Of a stretch of DNA of 64,000 nucleotides, positions 37,704 through 45,081 are shown piece by piece (within the stretch, counting starts at the first letter, position 1; each line of letters begins with the position of its first letter). The translations under genes and the position numbers were made by a program. This stretch comes from Cymbomonas tetramitiformis (Eukaryota; Chlorophyta; Pyramimonadophyceae; Pyramimonadales; Pyramimonadaceae): contig LGRX02024524.1 of NCBI GenBank assembly GCA_001247695.2, forward strand, positions 1-64,000, read 5' to 3'. Below the pieces are notes generated by a model. It was not told where the DNA came from, ran no database searches, and worked only from the letters and a program-made list of their open reading frames with translations.

Positions 37704-38468
37704 TTATTCCCCACACAGGCACTGCACAACTCGTCGGGCCACCTGCGGCCCTAATTTACGTTTGTTGTTGACGCGCACGCACGCCAGCCGCTCCACGCAG
37801 GCGTTCATTCCCCCCGCCGCGTCGTCCTTCGCGTCGACGATCGCTGCCGCGTTTGGATACGCGTCCGCTATGGCGCGGGCCGCTGCGTCCGACACCCCGC
37901 GTACCACCTGCAGCATGCGAAGCCACGCGCCCCGCGCGTCGTCCTGGTTCGCGGACTTTTTCGCTCGAACGGACCCGCCGTAATACGTACCGCACACCTG
38001 CCCCCCCTCCGGCGCCCAAAGTTCGCGAACCGATTTCGTCGCGATCCATTTCAGCAACCGCGCGGTCTCCGTGACGTCCGCGGTGCGCACCACACCCACA
38101 CCGTGCTGCAACACGAGCCTGTCTATCGCGGATCGTGCCCGCAGTCCTCGATTATCTTTACAGACTGCGCTACAGCGCAGCTGGGCGTCGCGCGGCACTG
38201 TCGGATGTTCCAGCAAAACCACGTGCTGTGCGTTTTGCGATTTCGCGTTGGCGGCGGCGCGCACGAGCTGATCCAGCATTCGGCCGTCGACGCACGACGC
38301 CTCGAGGTCGGACCATGTTTTACGCTCCACGGTGAAAAGCAACCGATCGTCCCGAAAAATGTGAAAGTCGGCCACGTCCAGCGTAGCGCGTTCGAAGGTT
38401 ACGTCCGCCGAATCGAGGGCTTTGAAAACGGCATCCGGTTCACGGGTGTCCACGATAATACGAGCCAT
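37704..38468 (-). CDS. ERCC4-type nuclease (XPF/MUS81 family)
   Basis: A 254-residue structure-specific endonuclease. The active-site signature is ERKTWSDL at residues 48-55 with the downstream DGR (61-63), and an upstream D34; this is the V-x-ERK-x-x-x-D pattern of the XPF/MUS81/Hef nucleases. The C-terminal part (about 180-245) has helix-hairpin-helix features (LRMLQVVRGVSDAAARAIAD). Such enzymes cut branched DNA during repair and recombination, so a role in resolving viral replication intermediates is likely. The ATG at 38468 is preceded by a TATAAATA box (38505-38512, minus strand). Confidence 0.9.
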   Translation of the reverse strand: MARIIVDTREPDAVFKALDSADVTFERATLDVADFHIFRDDRLLFTVERKTWSDLEASCVDGRMLDQLVRAAANAKSQNAQHVVLLEHPTVPRDAQLRCSAVCKDNRGLRARSAIDRLVLQHGVGVVRTADVTETARLLKWIATKSVRELWAPEGGQVCGTYYGGSVRAKKSANQDDARGAWLRMLQVVRGVSDAAARAIADAYPNAAAIVDAKDDAAGGMNACVERLACVRVNNKRKLGPQVARRVVQCLCGE

Positions 38469-38504
38469 GTCGCAACTGCTGCACGTGCGCAGCGCCCCGC
38501 CGAG

Positions 38505-38512
38505 TATTTATA
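38505..38512 (-). promoter_or_regulatory. TATAAATA box for the ERCC4-type nuclease
   Basis: TATTTATA on the plus strand, 36 bases before the minus-strand ATG. Confidence 0.6.
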
Positions 38513-38688
38513 CTAGGAAATCCGCGTACGCTATTTCCGCGCGTATCGCACGTGCGTATATATGCATATATATTTATTGTATACATTCGCGGAGTCACCG
38601 GGACTTGAAGCCCCACACCCCGACAAAGACTGTGCCTTTATTTTATACATCTGCGGCGACTACGCTCCAACCCGACGTACCCGCACGC

Positions 38689-39111
38689 ATGCTGCGTTTG
38701 TTGCCGGATCACAAACGCGGTCCCAACACGGACACGCCGTTCGAACACGCTTTGCGAGCGTGCGACCTGGACGTCGCCGTCGATCGGCACGGCTTGACGT
38801 GGGACACGTGCTGCAGCATGTCCGGTGATAAAAGCGGCGCTCGGTTGTACCGTTGCGGAATTACCGTGGACGCGGTCATCGGTTTGCGCGTGCCGACGGA
38901 GCGTTTACAATTAACCCCCGAGAACGTCGCGGGCACGGGGTTCTCCGTCGAAGAGTGGGCCAAGGCCCACGGCACTCGTGTGCACCCGCACGTGATGTGC
39001 GACTGTGCCGTGCAAACGCTTTGCGCCGCGACCGGATGGCCGCGCGCGAATTACGACGCGCTTTTCGGCGACTCGAGGCTTCGCTCGCGATCACGGATTT
39101 TGGTGGTGTGA
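38689..39111 (+). CDS. hypothetical protein, 140 aa
   Basis: A 140-residue protein with several Cys and His residues (CDLD, DTCCSM, RCG, HPHVMCDC) that might bind metal, though no standard zinc-finger spacing is clear. The gene lies divergent from the ERCC4-type nuclease with AT-rich TATA-like sequence near 38560-38645. The ATG at 38689 is the first with good third-position bias. The function is unknown. Confidence 0.6.
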   Translation: MLRLLPDHKRGPNTDTPFEHALRACDLDVAVDRHGLTWDTCCSMSGDKSGARLYRCGITVDAVIGLRVPTERLQLTPENVAGTGFSVEEWAKAHGTRVHPHVMCDCAVQTLCAATGWPRANYDALFGDSRLRSRSRILVV

Positions 39112-39190
39112 GGGCAATATACATACACCCTCTTTCGATGGTTACGTCGGCGCGTGCAAAACTTACGCTAGAGCCGTTTTGTGCGCAATT

Positions 39191-39388
39191 ATGAGCGGTG
39201 ATCCGACCAGTGGGCAGGTCATGGATACTACGCCGGGAGAAGCTGATGATTTTACGCTGAAATTATTAGCAAAGCAAAGCAAAAAACTTGCCGAATGCAA
39301 ACTCGATGAGCGCAAAAGAGAAATCGACGAAAAAAAGAGCGAGATACTGAAATTAATAGAAATTTTAAAAAACTATTTAAAAAAGTAA
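39191..39388 (+). CDS. small coiled-coil protein, 65 aa
   Basis: A 65-residue protein. The first 20 residues are polar and acidic, and the remaining 45 form one highly charged Lys/Glu/Leu helix with a heptad-like pattern (KLAECKLDERKREIDEKKSE). The composition is AT-rich compared with its neighbours. It ends 8 bases before the convergent gene at 39397. Similar small coiled-coil proteins occur in the AT-rich islands. Confidence 0.55.
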   Translation: MSGDPTSGQVMDTTPGEADDFTLKLLAKQSKKLAECKLDERKREIDEKKSEILKLIEILKNYLKK

Positions 39389-39396
39389 GCACAACG

Positions 39397-40164
39397 TCAG
39401 GCGTATGCGAATGGGTTGGAGCAGCTGCTGCAAAAAACGGAGCTCCGCGTAAAGTCGAACAGCGCGTTCGGCGACATGCGTCGACAGCTAATGTTATCGG
39501 TATCCTCGAGCTCGCCGATTTGCAGAGCGGCCCATACGAGCTCGGCGCACGTGAATCGGTGTTTTTTTGCTAGATTAATCCGCGGACCGTACGTTTGACC
39601 AACTTTGCACACGGTGGTGTAGTTTAACGCGTACCCCGGAAAATTAAATGGGGCCCCTATTTGCGAATGCAGAAACTTGTGCATCTTGACTTGCTTCGCG
39701 CGCGGCATTTGCACGGTCGTGTACTGGTAGCCGTGCAGATGCGCCGGGTCCGCCGACCGCGCGTGCACGCGCCCCCACTCGTACTTGACGGTGCCATCGT
39801 TCGGGTCGCGATGTCCCTCCATCATGTTAATCGAGTACATGTTGTACTCGTTCCGACGAACTTGCATTATCAATTCAACGTGGCATATTCGCCCGCTCGG
39901 GAATATGCCGGGTATGTTGTCGTTTTGAGGCGCGGTCAAAAAAATGGCCCATCGGTTCAAATAATGCTCGTTTTTTAAATTTTCTTCGTCCACCACTTTG
40001 AATGCCACAATCACGTGATGCCCATCGTCAGGCCTGGCGTCGTCCAGCATGATGTCGAACGCCGCAGGTCTTGCGGTGGTGAGGCTGTCGCCTTGTTTTT
40101 TGCTGCCGTTTTTGCCGCCGCCGTTTGGCGGTCCACGCCACGGTCGTAGCTTGTGGTACGACAT
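39397..40164 (-). CDS. permuted NlpC/P60-like (papain-fold) hydrolase
   Basis: A 255-residue protein with the signature order of circularly permuted NlpC/P60 proteins (LRAT-like, YaeF/poxvirus G6-like): a histidine in a strand, H95 in ICHVELIM, and a later cysteine at the start of a helix, C206 in FTCAELVWAAL. A conserved-looking GAPFNFPGYA block (170-179) precedes the cysteine. The family includes acyltransferases, deamidases and amidases acting on lipids or proteins; the substrate cannot be told. The ATG at 40164 is preceded by a TATAAATA box at 40202-40209. Confidence 0.6.
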   Translation of the reverse strand: MSYHKLRPWRGPPNGGGKNGSKKQGDSLTTARPAAFDIMLDDARPDDGHHVIVAFKVVDEENLKNEHYLNRWAIFLTAPQNDNIPGIFPSGRICHVELIMQVRRNEYNMYSINMMEGHRDPNDGTVKYEWGRVHARSADPAHLHGYQYTTVQMPRAKQVKMHKFLHSQIGAPFNFPGYALNYTTVCKVGQTYGPRINLAKKHRFTCAELVWAALQIGELEDTDNISCRRMSPNALFDFTRSSVFCSSCSNPFAYA

Positions 40165-40201
40165 GTAGGCTGTACCGCGTCTCCGTCGTCGGACACTCGA
40201 T

Positions 40202-40209
40202 TATTTATA
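40202..40209 (-). promoter_or_regulatory. TATAAATA box for the gene ending at 40164
   Basis: TATTTATA on the plus strand, 37 bases before the minus-strand ATG. Confidence 0.6.
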
Positions 40210-40221
40210 CATCGCAACCGG

Positions 40222-41136
40222 TCATACAACACGCGAACGTTTTGTAGGACCGCCGCCGGCGATGACGTCCGAGTTTACGAAGTCGGTGGCGTACACACGC
40301 CCGGTGCCGGTCGCGCCGTTCGCGTCGTACGCCTGCAAGGTCGCGCGCAACGCCGCCGGTAAACGGGATTGCGCGTTATCGGGCGGTTGTCCGTCCGCGC
40401 CGCGCTGGCCCATGGTGCGGTTCGACGCCGCCACCTGCACCGCGGCTGGGGGCGCGTGATGCTGATGCACGTCCATCACCGGCGACGCGCCGCCGCGGTC
40501 GAGCGCGGCGAGCTCCATCTCGTAATCCGACATACGTTTGCGTACCTGCGTCAGCGCGGCGGACTGACGCTCGTGCTCGGCCGTCTGCGTTTCCGCTCTG
40601 ATGGCCGACAGCTTTCGCTGAGCGCTCATCGCCACCGTCGCCTGCCGCATACCCTGCAATCCCTGCAGGCAGGTGGAGTTTTGCGCGAGGTCGTCGCTGA
40701 AGCGCGCGCGCTCGTCGTCGGTCATACCGGTGCCCAGATACTCGGAGTAAATGCCGTCGATCACCTTCACGATATCCTGCGCCATCCGCGTGGCTTCGGA
40801 CTTTTTTTTGGTTTCCTCCTCCGTGAATTTACGTTCCAGATTCGCGTTCTTGCGCTTGAGATCCACCAGGTCGCCGTAAAGATTTTGGAACTTGTTCAAA
40901 ACCACCGCCTGGTCGTTTTCGGTCAGTTTCATGGCGCACTTCAAAAATTCTTCCGAGTCCGCGCTGACCTGGCTCGGCGCGTCCGCTTGGGTATCGGCGA
41001 CCGCGTTCGGCGCGGCTTGCTGCAGTTGCTGCGACGCCGCTTGCGACAGGTGAGGCTGGGCGCCTTCGCCGGGTGTCGCGGGTACGCTGTCCGCGGCAGC
41101 GGAGGCGAGGGTATTCGACGTATCGACGTTTGCCAT
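40222..41136 (-). CDS. nested scaffold protein (in-frame 3' part of the protease gene)
   Basis: An in-frame ATG at 41136 begins the last 304 codons of the protease-scaffold gene. A perfect TATAAATA box lies 36 bases upstream at 41172-41179, inside the protease coding region. The product would be the scaffold without the protease, parallel to the overlapping protease and scaffold genes of herpesviruses. The region contains a coiled coil and a basic tail that could bind the capsid protein. The separate transcript is inferred from the promoter and ATG alone. Confidence 0.65.
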   Translation of the reverse strand: MANVDTSNTLASAAADSVPATPGEGAQPHLSQAASQQLQQAAPNAVADTQADAPSQVSADSEEFLKCAMKLTENDQAVVLNKFQNLYGDLVDLKRKNANLERKFTEEETKKKSEATRMAQDIVKVIDGIYSEYLGTGMTDDERARFSDDLAQNSTCLQGLQGMRQATVAMSAQRKLSAIRAETQTAEHERQSAALTQVRKRMSDYEMELAALDRGGASPVMDVHQHHAPPAAVQVAASNRTMGQRGADGQPPDNAQSRLPAALRATLQAYDANGATGTGRVYATDFVNSDVIAGGGPTKRSRVV

Positions 41137-41631
41137 TCTGTCGGTGGGGACATCTGCCTGCGAACGCGAGGTATTTATACTACCGGACCGGCAACGGTTA
41201 CGGCGCCGCACCCCGGACATCTCCACGCGAAAAATGTGGGTCCCAGGGCGTCCGCCGCGCATGCACAGACTAACCTCCACCGGCTCCTTCTCCCACTCGA
41301 TCATCGGTTTGCTGTCGTCTGGGTAGATGTTGTGGCACAGACTTAGATCCCGCAGACGGCCGGTACGCGTGAGCGCGGCCAAGGTCTCGCCGGCGACGTC
41401 GTCGAACAGACGATAATCCACGGTCGTGTAACCTGATACCGGGTCCGTGTTTTGCGATTCCACCACGCCACGCTGCGGCCCCCCGTGCTCGACGCACACG
41501 GGCAGCCCCACCAGATCCAGCTCTTGCAGCTCCTCCATCGTGATCTCCGTGATGTCGCTCACCCCCTGCCGCTTGCGCGGCGGGTCCGCGTATATGCAAC
41601 CCCGAAAGCGCATACCTTTTTTTGTCCCCAT
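40222..41631 (-). CDS. capsid maturation protease-scaffold fusion (assemblin-like, S21)
   Basis: A 469-residue protein. The N-terminal 140 residues resemble the herpesvirus assemblin serine protease: H49 in a LPVCVEHGG motif (His-Gly in the position of the first catalytic His), S97 in a RDLSLC motif (nucleophile), and a VSLCMRGGRPGT block (120-131), the conserved oxyanion-loop region. At the position of the second catalytic His of herpesviruses there is E119, so the triad would be Ser-His-Glu. Residues from 166 are a scaffold: Gln/Ala-rich, then a coiled coil (about 255-300), then a tail ending in PTKRSRVV. Family role: internal scaffold for procapsid assembly, cleaved at maturation. The ATG at 41631 follows a (TA)n box near 41680. 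Confidence 0.85.
   Translation of the reverse strand: MGTKKGMRFRGCIYADPPRKRQGVSDITEITMEELQELDLVGLPVCVEHGGPQRGVVESQNTDPVSGYTTVDYRLFDDVAGETLAALTRTGRLRDLSLCHNIYPDDSKPMIEWEKEPVEVSLCMRGGRPGTHIFRVEMSGVRRRNRCRSGSINTSRSQADVPTDRMANVDTSNTLASAAADSVPATPGEGAQPHLSQAASQQLQQAAPNAVADTQADAPSQVSADSEEFLKCAMKLTENDQAVVLNKFQNLYGDLVDLKRKNANLERKFTEEETKKKSEATRMAQDIVKVIDGIYSEYLGTGMTDDERARFSDDLAQNSTCLQGLQGMRQATVAMSAQRKLSAIRAETQTAEHERQSAALTQVRKRMSDYEMELAALDRGGASPVMDVHQHHAPPAAVQVAASNRTMGQRGADGQPPDNAQSRLPAALRATLQAYDANGATGTGRVYATDFVNSDVIAGGGPTKRSRVV
41172..41179 (-). promoter_or_regulatory. internal TATAAATA box in the protease gene
   Basis: TATTTATA on the plus strand within the coding region (codons for about residues 152-154), 36 bases before the in-frame ATG at 41136. 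This spacing is the same as for other genes here. Confidence 0.6.
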
Positions 41632-41716
41632 GCGATTGTACGAAACGCGTCCACTGGCTGTGCGCGGGTGCGTGTATATATATCCGCGCGCACAAGCTCG
41701 CATAGCCGCGCCCGTC

Positions 41717-42256
41717 ATGTATCAACCCGACGCGGACACCCCACCCGATCCGCTCCTGCTTCACGTGGTGTGTCCAACATCCACGTACGTGCGCGCTTCG
41801 GGTAACCTGCACGACCTCTGCGCGCAGGTACTGAGCGATGACCCGATCGAGCGTGACGCGGTCAACCCGACCAAACACGACCTGCATCTGATGCTGGTGG
41901 ACGACGCCGAGGAGAATGTGGTGACCGTGGTGTCCGAGAACATTCCCAACATCGGTCAAGAGTTCAACTCCATAACAAACCTGGACATCGCGTGCGCGGA
42001 GGGCGTCAAATCGTTGCACGCCGCCTGCATGTGTGTCGCGAACATCGTGGGCTCCATGCTTGCGTCGAACACCGAGGCGACGATCGTGCTTCTCCTGAAC
42101 GACAATCGCGACGTGGCGCTGGCTATGCTTGGAGACATCATCGCGGACGGTCGCGACGCCATGATCAGCACGCACGTGCACACCCTCGACGAGACGTTTT
42201 TGAACGAAGTGCGGGATGACGAGTCTTCGCGGGTGTACAGTAACGCGCCGGCGTGA
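41717..42256 (+). CDS. hypothetical protein, 179 aa
   Basis: A 179-residue globular protein with alternating strands and helices (LLLHVVCPTST, HDLHLMLVDDAEENVVTVVSE, EATIVLLLNDN) and no membrane segment. It is divergent from the protease-scaffold gene, and the 85 bases between the two ATGs contain a (TA)n box (about 41674-41684) that may serve both. The co-location suggests a virion or assembly function, but no family is recognised. Confidence 0.7.
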   Translation: MYQPDADTPPDPLLLHVVCPTSTYVRASGNLHDLCAQVLSDDPIERDAVNPTKHDLHLMLVDDAEENVVTVVSENIPNIGQEFNSITNLDIACAEGVKSLHAACMCVANIVGSMLASNTEATIVLLLNDNRDVALAMLGDIIADGRDAMISTHVHTLDETFLNEVRDDESSRVYSNAPA

Positions 42257-42478
42257 TTCACCCCCAGCCGATCTGACAGGCACCAGACCGACGCACGCCA
42301 TGAGGGTTTTGCACCGTTCAGTACCGAAGCGGATTTACACGCACCTGCGATGTGTAACTTCGCTCTTTTAGCTTTTTTTTTTGCCAGATTTTTGCCAGGT
42401 GGATGGCCCAACATACAAAAAACATGCGCCGTGTTATATTTTTGCCGCACTGCTTCATAACAAACGTGACAACAAATA

Positions 42479-43285
42479 ATGCGCTACGTGCAGACAAACG
42501 CGCGCGTGACGGCGCACGTCAAACGGATCATCGACGCGGAGAACGGCACTGTATCCTCGTTGCCGCAGTATTGCTTCGATCATGACCGGCCTTATTGCCG
42601 CATCGGACGCCACACAGATAACGACGTCCGTTTGGACGACTCCTTGCTACCGCTGCACGTCTCTCGACACCACGCGTTATTATTACGCCACACCGTAAAC
42701 GGGCACCAAGTATACACGCTCCGCGATACGGAGAGCACGAACGGAACGCGCATCGGTGACGAGTTGATACCGTGCGGAGAGCAGCGTCGACTGTACCACG
42801 GCGCGGTGCTATCGTTCGGCGACGCTGCCCAACCCAACCCGTACCGTTTTGTATTTTACGAATGCGACGCGTCGCCAAATTTGGAAACAACGTGCAACAG
42901 AAAGAGGAAGCGTAGCGAAATGGTAACAGAAGTTTGCAAGGAGGTACACTGCGCCATATGCCTGGACGACGTCGTGGACGCGCACATTTTGTGCTGCTCG
43001 CATAGTTTTTGTGGCGCGTGCATCTTTAAGTGGTACGACATGTGCGGAGATCGAAAGTCCTGTCCCGTATGCCGAACGCCGTTGACCTGCGAACCGACGA
43101 AAAACATCCCGTTGAACACGCTGATCCGCGCGACCGTCGCGCGCGACTTGTCACGATCCAAACGGAACGCATGGGAACAACGAACGGCGCGTTCGGAGAG
43201 TGTTAGAGAAAGGCGCGCGCTCGATAAACAGCCTAAGCCGCCGTCCGTAGGCGGTGGATTTTTGTCGGTTTTGGGTTTTCGCTGA
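42479..43285 (+). CDS. FHA-RING ubiquitin ligase
   Basis: A 268-residue protein. Residues 41-127 form an FHA domain with the phosphothreonine-binding residues G43-R44, S62-R63-H64 and N88-G89-T90. Residues 158-198 are a C3HC4 RING finger (CAIC, C-x-H-x-x-C-x-x-C, CPVC). The order FHA then RING is that of the CHFR/RNF8 checkpoint ligases of eukaryotes. Family knowledge: the FHA recruits phosphorylated partners and the RING recruits an E2 enzyme. Here it may redirect host ubiquitylation, for example in the DNA-damage or mitotic response. The C terminus is basic. A TTATATTT box lies near 42433. Confidence 0.92.
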   Translation: MRYVQTNARVTAHVKRIIDAENGTVSSLPQYCFDHDRPYCRIGRHTDNDVRLDDSLLPLHVSRHHALLLRHTVNGHQVYTLRDTESTNGTRIGDELIPCGEQRRLYHGAVLSFGDAAQPNPYRFVFYECDASPNLETTCNRKRKRSEMVTEVCKEVHCAICLDDVVDAHILCCSHSFCGACIFKWYDMCGDRKSCPVCRTPLTCEPTKNIPLNTLIRATVARDLSRSKRNAWEQRTARSESVRERRALDKQPKPPSVGGGFLSVLGFR

Positions 43286-43713
43286 GACCCGTTGAGGTAC
43301 CGGCGACCTTATAAATGAGGTCGCGCGTGCCGTGCCACTGTAGCGTAAGCCATCGGAGAAAAACCTAAACAATTATTGTACGATTGGCAATTATTTTGAT
43401 AGCGTCTTACGCCCGACGTCCCGAGCAACGACGCGTATTTCGTATCCGGCATCGCCAGCGCCGCGGTGGTGCATTTGTTGCACTTCGCGTTCACCTGTTG
43501 AGCGGCCACGTGGCTACCCTAAAACCCTAAAAGATTGAATTGTAATCTCGGTAAGTTAATAAGGGCATAACAGTGTAGGTTCTTGCCATGACAACAAGGG
43601 ATTTTTACCGTATCAAGGTGAAAACGGACTATAAATACACATTGGCAATACGCTGTTTGAAAACTTTCATCACCAATTTTAACGCCGATTCGTGATAACG
43701 TCGCGGCCCGGAA
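43286..43713. other. intergenic region with TATAAATA box at 43630-43637
   Basis: About 430 bases with no convincing gene. A minus-strand frame of about 45 codons from an ATG near 43451 is unsupported. Two tandem units of CCCTAAAA occur near 43518-43533, too few to be telomeric. The TATAAATA box at 43630-43637 is the promoter of the gene at 43714. Confidence 0.45.
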
Positions 43714-44292
43714 ATGAGCGTGATGACCAACAATGACGTCGTTACTTACGGCACCTATAGGTATATGGGGGATAGGGAACTTTTTTCTAAGGAGTATGAA
43801 TACATGATCAAGTCCGAAAAGGTACCCGCGGATGACACGATGATCGAATGGCATGTAAAAACACAGTCGGGACTGTACTTACATGTTCCGATAAATAGTC
43901 AGGATATCACCGACATTCCTATGGATCAATTTCGTTTAATAACAACTACTGTTTGCAATAAAACACCGGAACCTCTATTTTTAAAATATAACGTGAAGCA
44001 AGCAAATTTGGTAAAGGACGGCCTGGATGGTTCAAATACCCACGATACCGTTTGGGGGAAAGAACAAGCGAAAAAAAATTACGAAATGAAGGTTCGCACG
44101 GATTTCACCGATAGCGTGTTGTATTCCCGAAAAAATGTCAATGGTTACAACACCGAGCGCGGTTTAAGAAAAGAATTTATTGACGAATATTACTTTAAAA
44201 TTGTGACGGAAACGGAAGTACGGATCGCGGTGGTTATGGATGGCGTGCTTCTTTTTGAAACGGCGCTACGTGGTGAACAGGAGCGGGCGTAG
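43714..44292 (+). CDS. hypothetical protein, 192 aa
   Basis: A 192-residue protein from an AT-rich gene. It appears beta-rich (ATGs and strands such as MIEWHVKTQSGLYLHVPI, EVRIAVVMDGVLLFETAL) with no signal peptide or coiled coil. The start is supported by a TATAAATA box 77 bases upstream. The family is not recognised. Confidence 0.7.
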   Translation: MSVMTNNDVVTYGTYRYMGDRELFSKEYEYMIKSEKVPADDTMIEWHVKTQSGLYLHVPINSQDITDIPMDQFRLITTTVCNKTPEPLFLKYNVKQANLVKDGLDGSNTHDTVWGKEQAKKNYEMKVRTDFTDSVLYSRKNVNGYNTERGLRKEFIDEYYFKIVTETEVRIAVVMDGVLLFETALRGEQERA

Positions 44293-44492
44293 GACCGTCT
44301 GGTAGGACACTTGTGACCTCCGTAGCATTTGTAACATTATAAACCGACGGCGACATGCCCTGCTCGTTGGAAGTAGTTACGGCGGCATCACTGTCATTAT
44401 TACCGGAGTTGACATACAGGCTTAAAAACTGGGATATATTCAGGTGGCTGTGGTGCTGAATACGCCACCTTGTTAATATCAAACTTTTACAT

Positions 44493-44573
44493 TTTCTCTG
44501 CAATTGTTTTACTCATACGCCCGACGGGCGTGGTTTTTTCTTTTTTTTCTTTTTCTTTCTCTGCAATTGTTTT
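44493..44573. repeat. short insert with hairpin and T-rich tract, flanked by 18-base direct repeats
   Basis: The 18-base sequence TTTCTCTGCAATTGTTTT occurs at 44493-44510 and 44556-44573. Between the copies lies ACTCAT, a perfect hairpin (ACGCCC GAC GGGCGT) and a T-rich run. The hairpin plus A/T-rich run recurs in inverse orientation at about 56905-56955. It looks like an insertion with target duplication; on the plus strand it also resembles an intrinsic terminator. Confidence 0.6.
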
Positions 44574-44930
44574 TGTGGTGGATTCCCACAATGCTCATCA
44601 GTCGGTGATACTACCCCATTATACACGTATTGTACCCCGTCATTAAGATCTTCAATTCGTTCCACCGCCCCTACACCCATTATACGGACGTATGCAGGCA
44701 AATTATACACTTCTTGATTGTTGAGTTGAGTTTGGATTTTCCGAATTTTGGTTGTAAAGTAGTTTCTCCATACGCGAACCGAATTCCACAGCATTATTGG
44801 CGTCATTCTGACGGCTTGCACGCAAGGTTTCTATCTTTGAAACTTGAGCAAAAGTGCCTACAAGCTCAAATTCAAAATGTATTCCACAGACATCTGTGTG
44901 ATCTACCGTTTTATCAAAAAACGTTTGAAT
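44513..44930 (-). pseudogene. degraded coding remnants on the minus strand
   Basis: Two overlapping minus-strand frames (44513-44821 and 44703 to about 45010) without good starts look like one decayed gene with a frame change. The first includes a segment AYVRIMGVGAVERIEDLNDG followed by VQYV that loosely resembles the end of a doublecortin-type domain. It then runs into a Lys run coded by the insert described at 44493-44573. No promoter is evident. The function cannot be stated. Confidence 0.3.
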
Positions 44931-44966
44931 AGGAGCCGGCCCTGCATCCGCTAAGTTTTGAAGTAT

Positions 44967-45003
44967 ATATGACGGTGTCCACGAAATGAAACCGCCGATG
45001 TTA
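44967..45003. repeat. 37-base dispersed repeat, copy 1
   Basis: Matches 47126-47162 at 36 of 37 bases (ATATGACGGTGTCCACGAAA and on to GATGTTA). The flanks do not match. On the minus strand both copies read NIGGFISWTP. Confidence 0.8.
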
Positions 45004-45028
45004 TTTGCAGTAGTGCGATACCCGGCAG

Positions 45029-45036
45029 TATAAATA
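45029..45036 (+). promoter_or_regulatory. TATAAATA box for the gene at 45082
   Basis: TATAAATA 46 bases before the ATG at 45082. Confidence 0.6.
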
Positions 45037-45081
45037 CGCGGACATGTGCGGACCGCAAACACGAGGAAGACAACAGTGAAA

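Noticed and set aside
38588..38625. Sequence resembling the 3' half of a tRNA (TTCAA-like loop, complementary arms)
   Set aside because: The loop is one base out of register and no matching 5' acceptor or D arm is present.
43518..43533. Two CCCTAAAA units resembling telomeric repeat
   Set aside because: Only two units in an intergenic region; not evidence for a chromosome end.
44513..44560. Bacterial-type intrinsic terminator
   Set aside because: The hairpin and T-run fit the shape, but the genome is transcribed with eukaryotic-style promoters and the flanking direct repeats favour an insertion; kept as a repeat instead.
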